Positions 1-9,700 of a stretch of DNA of 64,000 bases are shown here, in pieces. Under the pieces are notes generated by a model. That model was not told the DNA's origin. It made no database searches and worked only from the letters and a program-made list of their open reading frames with translations. Made by a program: the position numbers and the translations under genes. Positions within the stretch are counted from its first letter, which is position 1, and each line of letters opens with the position of its first letter. Origin of the DNA: Omphiscola glabra (taxonomy: Eukaryota > Mollusca > Gastropoda > Lymnaeidae); contig OZ024794.1 in assembly GCA_964017045.1 (NCBI GenBank), positions 37,230,210 through 37,294,209 of the forward strand. Direction: 5' to 3'.

Positions 1-217
1 CGTGCAATTCAATGTAAATATCGATAAATGCGAATATTGAAGGGTTAAACAAATCTTGATTGTAAGAAAAAACACATTATCCGTGCTGTTATAATTAAAT
101 ATACTCGTGTTTATTTGCCATAAATTGATAAAATGACGTCCGTATTGTTTCTCTCGTTTATGTTTAAGACACAATCATGAACGCAAAGTAGCAACAATCA
201 AACAGTACTCACCCATA

Positions 218-2118
218 TTAATGCGACACTTGCGCTTGCATCTTTGACATGATCTTTGCGATCCGTGGAGAAAGGGAGCTGACTGACACGATCAAATCTT
301 CTTTCAGTTGTAGGCGGTTCCTTTGTTTAGTTTTTATGACTGTCATCGATCAGAAAGCCTTTTCACAAAGATACGTGGAGCCAAATGGGATAAGAGCAGT
401 GATTGCTTTGTTGGCGACATCGGGGTATGTCCTTTTAACTTCACACCAAAATTGAGATAAGGATTTCTCCTTAAACGTATCCTGAAAACTGCGATCTGAA
501 GACATGTCTATCAGTATTTCTTGCTGAAGGACTGGTAGGTTTGATTGCATAATATTATCCATTTTGAAAGGAGACATAACCCTTGGTCCTTTGTCAGGAA
601 AGGAAAGTATGATGAGAAATCGATGTAAAGCTACTGTAGGTGGGCCTTAACAACATTCTGTATCTCTTGCATGCTAGAAATGGAATTCATTGCAAGAAAT
701 TCAGCCAAGTTTAAAAACATTTCCAGACTTCCACTTTCAACTCGATTCAGCCAAAATGATATTTTCTTGAGAAATGCTGTTATTTTGTCTTCCATTGTAA
801 AAATATTGCGGTCATAGCCCTGGAGAGATATGTTCAGTTCATTTAACTTCTTAATTATGCCTGCAAGGTATGCGAGACGGCAAACCCACGAATGATCTTC
901 AAACTTTGCCGCCAGCGAGAACGAATCTTTGAGGAATATGTACACTTCATTGCGAAGCTCAAAAAGTCTCATATGAACGTTTCCTCTTGACATCCATCTG
1001 ACTTCCGTATGAAAAAACAATGCCGTATGCTCAGTCCAAATCTTGACATAACTTGCGAAACAGCCTTGAATTAAGTGGTCGGCTTTTAATGTGGTTGACA
1101 ATCTTGCCAGCTTCGTTGAGAGTGCTGTGCAAAATCTCACTCATTTTCTTGGATGACAGCGCCTGCCCATGTAGAATGCAGTGCGTTGAAATTATCAAGT
1201 TGTTTTTCTGTTTGGCTCTAGCAATGAATCGCGCAGTTCTTCCCGTCATAGCCGCCCCACCATCAGAACAAATGGCAACGCACCAACTCCAGGGGATAGT
1301 ATTTTCACGAAAAAAATTGTCAATGACTTTAAAAATGTCTTCTCCAGTCGTTCTCTCAGGTAACGACCGACAAAGCAAAATGTGTTCGATGATGTTACCA
1401 GAATCTGCAACACGATATGAAAAACACTAGCTGGGCTTCACTAGCAACATCAGTGCTCTCATCTAATTGTAATGCAAATTCCTTGGCACTAGCAATTTTC
1501 TCCAGGACTTGTTATATCAGTTCGTCGGCCATGTCGAAAATTCTTCTTTGTACCGTGTTATCGGAGCACGGTAGGTTCTTCAAGGCGCTAGCCATTTTGT
1601 CATCGAACATAATGGCTGCAAGTTCTATTGCCGAAGAAATCACCAGTATTTCTACGATGGTATGGGGCTTATTTTGCTTCGCCGCAAGTAAGGACAAAGT
1701 GAATGACGCTTGCAAACATTTATCAGATACACTTGTTGATTTTCTGAAAGCAACTTGCCGCTTCAAAAAAGTCTTCTCTTTTTTTTTGGAAAATATGCCA
1801 GCGATTTTCCAAGATGTTCCTTGTGCTTTGTGTTCAAATGCCTCTGAAGATGAGCAGGATTTTCATACAGACCACGCAAACAGGTTGTTGTTGTCCTTCG
1901 TTATCGATGAAGTGAAAACCCCATTGCAAGTAGTCCTCACTGCATTTGCGATTACATCGTGTCGTCTTTGGTTTTTTGTTAGGTTGTCCCATCGGCGCAC
2001 GTTTTTCTTGAATCGGCCGAATCGACGATTTCGGCGTAGAAAGGGTTGCCGGCTTTTCGACGCTTCCTTGTGAACGGTCAGCAGATCATGGTGAAGACAG
2101 AGTCAGAAATTTTTCCAT
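218..2118 (-). pseudogene. Decayed ZBED5-like hAT transposase
   Basis: Read on the minus strand this is a full-length but broken transposase of the hAT group related to the host-domesticated ZBED5 / SCAN-domain 3 family. The reading starts at an ATG at 2118 (MEKFL), has a TGA about ten codons later, then a BED-type zinc-finger stretch near 1930-1800 (CVVC, then HLQRH and TKH) that needs one frame change. A conserved middle section follows: SDGGAAMTGR near 1270 and TEVRWMSRGNV near 1000. The C-terminal dimerisation part ends at TAA 218-220 with a further TGA just after CEKAF near 345. At least three frame changes and two stops are needed, so it cannot make protein. No terminal inverted repeats or target duplication were found around it. 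The family call is firm; whether it is a dead transposon or a dead host copy is open. Confidence 0.8.
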
Positions 2119-4022
2119 CACTTAATCTACCGCTTGACGTGATTCCAGAGAAACAGACATTATTAGAAAGGGCGCTAAATGAGACAACTTAAGGCTGCAG
2201 TGAAAATCTCTCCACATTTTCTCATTTTTGTAATGTTTCTCTCAAATTTTATTCCTGGATAGTTTGATATGTTTGTATATGAAAGTCTTCTGGAAGTATG
2301 AATATAATTTATTTCGAAATTAACGAAGACTTGGTGGACTTATATGTTTTTCTATTCATCTTGATTAATATAAACAATAACAGTCAACGCAGTTAACAAA
2401 TACTTCCGGTTCATAAGTCGCTTGATATGCAGGAAGGGAAGGCGAGGGGGTTGGGTTTGACCTTGCCCGCATTTGACGCGAAAGACCATCAGTAAAATCC
2501 AAACATAACAGAAATTTCTATACATTGTTTTCCCTACGACCTACGTTTACGTAAAAAAAGAAAGTCCATAGTACTTTGCGCCCTCTTCAAGTACCACTGC
2601 CAGGCCTTTGATGGTTACAGCCTTTAATCTTTATTAATCTGATTGTTTTGAGTTTGATTCACATTCAATCGTATGGTACTCAGCTCTGACTGTTGCGGCT
2701 CGTCTCTCTCTCTCTACTGCCCAAGTCAGTCCCTCAACTCTACTGCAGTAGGCCCACCCTCCAACAGGTATTGTCGCTGCTCCCCGACTATCCCACCCCC
2801 ACCCCCCTAATTGACCAAACTACTATTTAGATCTTGAAACACTACGGTACGTTTTTGAGAGCTGAAATCTACGCTGAAACTAACACAGTGGTCAACAGTT
2901 GACTAATGTTATTACATTCAAATTGTTTTTATTGCAGCAATTACACAGCTGAAAGGTTCAATGAACTCGATTGTTTATTTTTCAGGGCCATTCATGTACC
3001 AGTAATCCGATTTTTTTTCTCTAATCTCTCCTGACATAACACGACTGTCAAAAGCCGCCCTTTGATGATAAACATCCCAGGAAAAATGTTCTGCGTGGGT
3101 TATTTCCCTTACCGTTACTTCATTCTCTTCTCTCCATCTATAAATTGTTTTGCATAGATCTTTGGACATCTTTCAAAATCATAGCAATTTTTAAAAAACG
3201 AATAATTCTTTGCCGCGATGCCTCTAGGCACGTGCCTCATTGGCTTCCAGGTTAGTACGGCGCTAACTGTAGGGTAAACACTTAAATGAATTTTTCATAG
3301 TCATGGTTGGTAACAGTAGCAATGTCGCGTTCATTTGTCCATGTTGCCATTCATTGATGATCTCAAGTAAATTGTAATCAACTTTAATTTTGAGAAAGTT
3401 CTTTCTGTACTATCCTACGGTTAGCAACATTATTGTGGAGGCGATCGCAACATTCGGAAAAGAATCTGCCAGTGGCACAAGGAATTAAAGACACTGCTGT
3501 TTGTACTTCTCTTGAAATAATTTCCTAGGACCTTCAGTTCTAATCCACACAGTGTTGGATTAAATTATCACGTTTCGTGGTATTGAGTTGGTGAATATCA
3601 TAAAGAAAGCCAAAAATGTCAACGTACCGATACAGTTGAATTGCTAGAAACGTATTTTCTGGGATCCCCATGCTTGGTATACGGTACTAGTACCGATACT
3701 AGCCAAAAGAAATATTTTATCCTGAAAGATTTTCATGTGTCTTGTTATAAATATGTTATTGCGGTGTTATTTAAGCACCGGTTCGATTTTTGTTTCTGAT
3801 GCAATTTCCTTTATAAAGACTTTCTCTCTACTCGCATTTCCATCTAGTTTTTTTTTTTTTTATGATTGTTTACACACGTGACATTTTAAATTGAATCTTT
3901 CTCGTGCAGTATTCACCTGGTGAACGGCTGTAAAAAGAAAACTGGGTCGATGGAGGTGGGTTGACACTGTCGCTAAAAATATCATGGTTGGCGGCGCCCG
4001 CTTCGTTGAGTGAGCTCAGATC
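2119..4022. other. Intergenic, no gene recognised
   Basis: AT-rich sequence with a short CT-rich run near 2702-2717. A 64-codon open frame on the minus strand at 2975-3169 has no recognisable domain, so I do not call a gene. Confidence 0.5.
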
Positions 4023-4024
4023 TA

Positions 4025-4256
4025 CAGGGTGGGCCAATAAAAGTGAGAACATCTCGTAACATGTGATTTAATCACACAATCGAGTGGCGTCGACACTTAG
4101 AAAAAGTCGTTGAGAAGCAAGGAGGACACATTGAACATGATTTCTGATTACCTAAATATTTCGCAAAAAAATGTATGAAGAATTATAATTAATTAAATGA
4201 TATTTTGAAATAACTCATATGCTACGAGATGTTCTCACTTTTATTGGCCCACCCTG
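4025..4256. mobile_element. Mariner-type MITE with long perfect TIRs
   Basis: A 232-bp element flanked by TA dinucleotides (4023-4024 and 4257-4258). It begins CAGGGTGGGCCAATAAAAGT and the right end is the inverted copy; the match runs about 33 bp into the element, through the AGAACATCTCG portion. TA flanks and long TIRs fit a nonautonomous Tc1/mariner element. There is no coding capacity. The near-identity of the two ends suggests a fairly recent insertion. Confidence 0.85.
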
Positions 4257-4992
4257 TACTTTTTAGTTTATGCCCTGGTAAAGAGTAACGTCTGTTACTG
4301 TTAAATCACTTCGATCGGGAATTTGTAAACATTCTTTATTTGAAAAAGTAAAATGACGATAATTTAAAGATTAAAAAAGTGAAAATTCAAATTTAAAAAA
4401 AAAACGAGTTAAAACTAAAAGTTAAAAGGTATAATTTAATTTAAATGTCTTTATATGTAATAAGCAAAGCAAGTCTGTGCTGAAATATTTTCAAAAAGTA
4501 TTAAAAATAAAAACATTTAAACCGTTTACCTTCAATTCGAAACCTTTGGCTTCATAATTCATAGTAATTATTTGAACGCTCATCTACGTACTTCTGAAGT
4601 CTTTCTTTGCGCAATGCATTTTTTTTTCAATAAAATTTATTTTCTAATTTTAGCTTGTTTAAAAAAAAAATATTACCAGTATCTAGTGTCTTCTTAAGAA
4701 ATATTTTTAATTTTTATTTTTCATTAGTGGCCAATGCTGATGTAAATCCTTCTTCTCAGTATTTGATAAATCAGCGAAATTAGACGGACATCATAATGGC
4801 AATGGCTGTGTCTATCTAGTTGCGTACCGGTAATAGAGATCAAATTCTTATTGACCTAAGATTTAGATAATATCGGTACCCGGTGTAGAGTTATTTCCCC
4901 TGAAGATTTTAAGTACAGGTACGGGAACCGATTTGATATCTTGTACCCTCGGACATTATTTTGTCAGGAAATTACGAAATATGAGTAGGAAC

Positions 4993-5162
4993 CATGGGCG
5001 CCCACAGAAAATTTTCTAGGGGGGGCAAAAATACTTTCTCTTTATTTCCTCTTTACTTTAATAAATTTTTGGTCTATTTTTAAAAAAAATAATTTTTAAT
5101 CAATCAATCTAGGGGGGGGGGGGGCAAGTGCCCCACCTTGCCACTACTTGCGGGCGCCCATG
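4993..5162. mobile_element. hAT-type MITE with GGGCGCCC palindromic ends
   Basis: A 170-bp element bounded by an exact 8-bp duplication, gtaggaac, at 4985-4992 and 5163-5170. The left end is CATGGGCGCCCAC and the right end is the inverted GCGGGCGCCCATG. G-rich runs lie inside each end. The 8-bp duplication is the hAT signature; no coding sequence is present. Confidence 0.8.
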
Positions 5163-5170
5163 GTAGGAAC

Positions 5171-6482
5171 TACCATGGCTAATACTAATGATATCAATGA
5201 TATGGTAATCTGCACTGGGCCTTCCTTGGGTGGTTGCCCGGCTCGCTAACTCCTAGCGCCGGCCCTGAGTAAGAGTAAGATACAAAATGGTGAAACCATG
5301 CAATATTCAATAATATACTATATACTCGGTGTAATCATTAACGCTCTTTTACTTCATTTAACAAAGGAAAATAATTTATCTTTATATGAATGTTAAGCCT
5401 AAAATTTGTCTAGATTTTACACTGTAGACATACATTTTTCATGTAAGTTAATTGATCAACGCAGATAATCAATTACTTTATTTTGTCAAATTACACATCA
5501 ACTGGAGTAAATAAATAAGACATAATGTGACAACCAACCCCGTTAGTGGGGCTGGATTTTACATGCAGGACACCGTTTAGAAACAGCAATATCAATATCT
5601 CAAAATTGGATTCCTATAACTTAATTCATTTCATACCGTGTACCATATTACCTGTAAATGAATACAACATTGTCAAACTTTACTCAAAATTTTAATGTAC
5701 TGGTATTTCAAATTAGTTCCTCATTTTGTAGTCAGTGTTCTCTCTGCTTCGATGCACCCCTGGAGCAAGTAAATTGCTCTTGATGCTGTCCCCCTACCCC
5801 CCCCAAAAAAAGAAGATAAATGTGTAGCCTGCAACAACAACGCACAAATAGAAAAACATATAAATTGTCATTTATAAATAACATTTTAAAAAAGAGTAGT
5901 AAAAAAGTAAATATAACCTTTTTTTTACAGATTCAAATGAGTGAAATACTGGACCTATGAAATATCGCATTTCGAAAGTATGTATTTTTCCAAATACCGT
6001 AAACTGTAGCCTATGGGTAAGGACTAAGGTGAACATTTTGTTTATTAAAACCAAACCAGAACCAGGACATTTTAAAATGTTACCATTTAAAACCAGGACG
6101 TTTTCATATCAGTGGGTACAGGTTTGTAATATATGAATGGACCATTAAGTTAATGTATAATGTTTGCAGTGGCTGAGTGGGGTTGTTTTATTGTTTTTTT
6201 TTGTGACCAGACGACCTTTAGAAATTTTTAGGTGACATTACTATAATAAGAGTATGATATGAGATATTAAAGGCTTTTTATGGACAATTATTGCAAAACT
6301 TGAAAACATATGCAGTGCATAATTACATGTACACATTCTGCAGAGATCCTTCCCCTCAATCCCAAAATATTCTATATCAATTACCTCATCATGTGAATCC
6401 AGATAGATGAAAAATTGACCAAATAAGTATTAAATGGAGTTTTTAAAAAACTAGAACTAGAGGCATTTTTTTTAAAATTATT
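5171..6482. other. Intergenic, AT-rich, no gene recognised
   Basis: No open frame with recognisable content; short homopolymer runs only. It probably contains the end of the YBEY 3' UTR at its right side. Confidence 0.5.
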
Positions 6483-6488
6483 TTTATT
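6483..6488 (-). terminator. Candidate poly(A) signal of YBEY
   Basis: AATAAA on the minus strand about 53 bases past the YBEY stop codon. Position and orientation fit the cleavage signal of that gene; AT-rich sequence makes chance matches common. Confidence 0.4.
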
Positions 6489-6540
6489 GAACAGTAGAAA
6501 TTACATTAATTAAAAATAAGGGGAAATTTTAAAACTGTAA

Positions 6541-6714
6541 TCAATACTCGGTACCCTGAATGTGACCAACACCTAAAAGGGGAGAGCATTTATAACCTGT
6601 TAGTTTATTGAATTTTTTCAGGATATCAAGTTCTTTATTATACATAATGGTCCACTGTTCAGGAGTTTCATGATCAAATCCAACTACATGAAAAAGGCCA
6701 TGTGCAACCATTGT
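6541..6714 (-). CDS. YBEY: YBEY coding exon 3 with zinc-binding motif
   Basis: 58 codons including TGA. Begins TMVAHGLFHVVGFDH, the catalytic metal-binding histidines, and ends HIQGTEY. The acceptor is a pyrimidine tract followed by CAG. Confidence 0.92.
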   Translation of the reverse strand, partial: TMVAHGLFHVVGFDHETPEQWTIMYNKELDILKKFNKLTGYKCSPLLGVGHIQGTEY

Positions 6715-9700
6715 CTGGAGGAAAAAAAATATGTCTTTGTAAAAGCATCCTTTAGAGAACTATGATGGAGGCAGTGATCAGGCTATGAATAACACTACTG
6801 GTATATGATAAGGAAAATAAGAAATACAATGTAAGGAAAAAACATAAGAATAGACACCAAAATAATAACTAAACCTTTTTCAGTGAACAAATTAACAAAT
6901 GAATAGAAACTAGATAAATGAAAATAAAAGTTTAAATAAAATAATTTTCAGACAAATGAAGAATGATATATATTTCAGTTTACGTTCTACTAATAATTAT
7001 TTTTATTGTTATAAGTTTTCTATAGTGTGGTACCCCAGCATAGGGCTGGGCTCACCACGCTGTACATACAATTTAACAAACATAATCATGAACTTAAAAA
7101 TTAACATACATTAATTAAATAAAACAAAACAAATGTATATTCCCTCTAACCATTCCATAACTATTACAATGTCAAGCCATGGACCGCACCCAGCAGCATC
7201 GTTTATGGGTCAGAGGGGAAATCAATCAGGATAGTAGAGTTTAAAGAGATGTGTTTTGAGTGCAGTTGTGAAGGCTGTGATGGTTGGTATATTGCGGATG
7301 TGTAGTGGAAGAGAATTCCATTGTTTGGGGGCACAGAAAGAGAAAGATCTTTCACCGTATGTTTTTGTGCGAGTCTTGGGGACAGAAAGAATGTGCGTGT
7401 CTGCGGAGGAGCGAAGCTGTCGAAGGGGTGAATAGACAGAGAGAAGTTCGGTTAGATAGGAAGGGTAGGAATTCGAGAAAAGGTTGTGGCAGAGAACAGA
7501 GTTTGTAGACAATCCGTGCTTGTACAGGGAGCCAATGAAGTGAATGAAATTAGGTTGTGACGTGATCCCATTTTTCTGCCTTTAAAACTAGCCTAGCAGC
7601 TGTTTTGAACCTTTTGTAATTTTTCTATGAAGTGTTTTGGCGAACCTGACAGAAGAGAGTTGCAATAGTCAAGACGAGAGAGAACAATAGCAGAGACTAG
7701 GGTTTTTGTTGCACTAATTGTGAGGTAGTGGCGGATGGAGCTGATCTGACGGATAGCAGTGTATGCAGAGCGACAAATGTGAGAGATATGATTATCGAGA
7801 GACATGTTAGAATATAACTGAGATTCCTAGCGAAGGATGTAAATTGTATGTCGGAGTTACCTACTTGAAATGAGGTGGGGAGAGTTGAGTGAGAGGATAA
7901 CTTGTGATCGTGAATAAGGAGTGCTTCCAATTTGTCATCATTAAGCTTCAACTTGCTGAGTGTCATCCATGATTTGACATCACCAATGCACTCCTGCAAA
8001 GTCTGGACAACGGAGTCCTATGGCACTCCGTACACCAAATCAGCACTGCCGAAGAGACAGCCATTGACAGAGACCGCCTGCGTTCTATTGGAGAGGTAGG
8101 ACTTAAACCAAGCCAAACTGAACTACAAGGGTAAAGGTTTTCATGGTCAACAGTTTCAAAGGCCGTACTGAGATCTAAGAGGATCAGGATGGAGACATTA
8201 CCGCTGCCCATTGCGAGCAAGAGATAATTGCTGACTCTCAAGAAAGCTGTCCCTGTGCTGTGGAAAGGTCTATAGGCCGACTGATTAAGACTAAGAAGAG
8301 AGTGGTCGTTTAAGTAAGCAAGAAGCTGTTTTAGAACTAGTTTTTCAATGACTTTAGATAAAAATAGTAAGTGAGACACCAATGCTGTCCCGCAAAGTCC
8401 GGACAGTTTATTAGTTTAGGTTCTAATTCTAGTACAGGTACTTTGTGAGTTTTAGCATTAAAATTAATATCTCATTTTTAGTGACTTTAGACTTCTTTCA
8501 TTAGTTTATTAAATTATTTATGTTATTATCCATATCAAAAAATATTACCAGCATCACACTGTTAAAATCATCTCCATGTTTCATGGCCTCACTGAGTATG
8601 TATGGAACACCCAAGACTATATCTCCAAGCATCTTTTCATCATCATTTACTTCTGGAACACTTCCTGCCAGATGTTCTGGAATCTTTTAAATATGTTATA
8701 AATTATTAAAAACTAGAATATATTACCCGATATTACAATTACTGGGATAATAATGGCAGGAATTTTGTGATGCTCTCTACCTGCTAGTGTTATTGCGAAA
8801 ACTCATCTGAATTCCATTTTTTTTTAAAAAGTATATATGTAATGATATTTATGTTTCTCACATCATTAAGTTTTCAGAAATATTTATCTGCTATATAATA
8901 TCCGCCTATCACTACCTCCTTTTTGCTCTCCTGAAATACATTTTGTTTTTCTAAACATTGTAAAACATGACTTTAAATTTACCCAAAACATGTATACCAT
9001 TTTAAATATATATTATTATTATCAATGAATTTGATATATTGATATCCTCATTAAAAATGTAACCGAACTTTTGCCTTGTTTTTCTGCTATATTATTGGAA
9101 AATCGTTTTTAAAAAAAAATACTTTACCGCTTTTCACATCTGTAACAGCCTTGAGTGTTTTTTTTTAAAAGAAATGTTATTAATCTCATAAAAATATACA
9201 CCCACTTTACTTTTCGCAAAGTGAAATCAAAATATATTTTCACATTTTGGAAGAAAATCTTAGCCCATGTTTGTTCACACCCTTGAACTGTAAAGGAAAA
9301 CAATATGCTCTATTTCTATTTTTCTAAGATTAAATTTTCAATAATTTTCATGTGTTTAAAATGAATGGGTTTTGATATTTTTATTTGAGGTATCAGTATA
9401 CTGATGTATATGTACCCAAGTTTGTCAATGCCATTGAACTATATTTTCTTAATTGGTCAACATATATTTATTAATAAAAATAGAGAATATAACACCTCTT
9501 CATCATGATAGTAATATCATTGCCATTGGATTTAAAGATATGGTCATCCATTTAAAAATGCACATGCCCTATTCCCCACCCCTGATATAAGTAACTAAGA
9601 AGGTTAATATTTATCAAATTCATTCCTTTATTTTGGAGGTGTATCTTGTGCTGCCTGGGGCAAAATGAAAGTATCAAATCCCCCTCTCCAACAGTTTTTA

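Noticed and set aside
2975..3169. Minus-strand 64-codon frame with GTAAGG-like donor inside
   Set aside because: Could be imagined as a small exon, but there is no homology and no partner exon.
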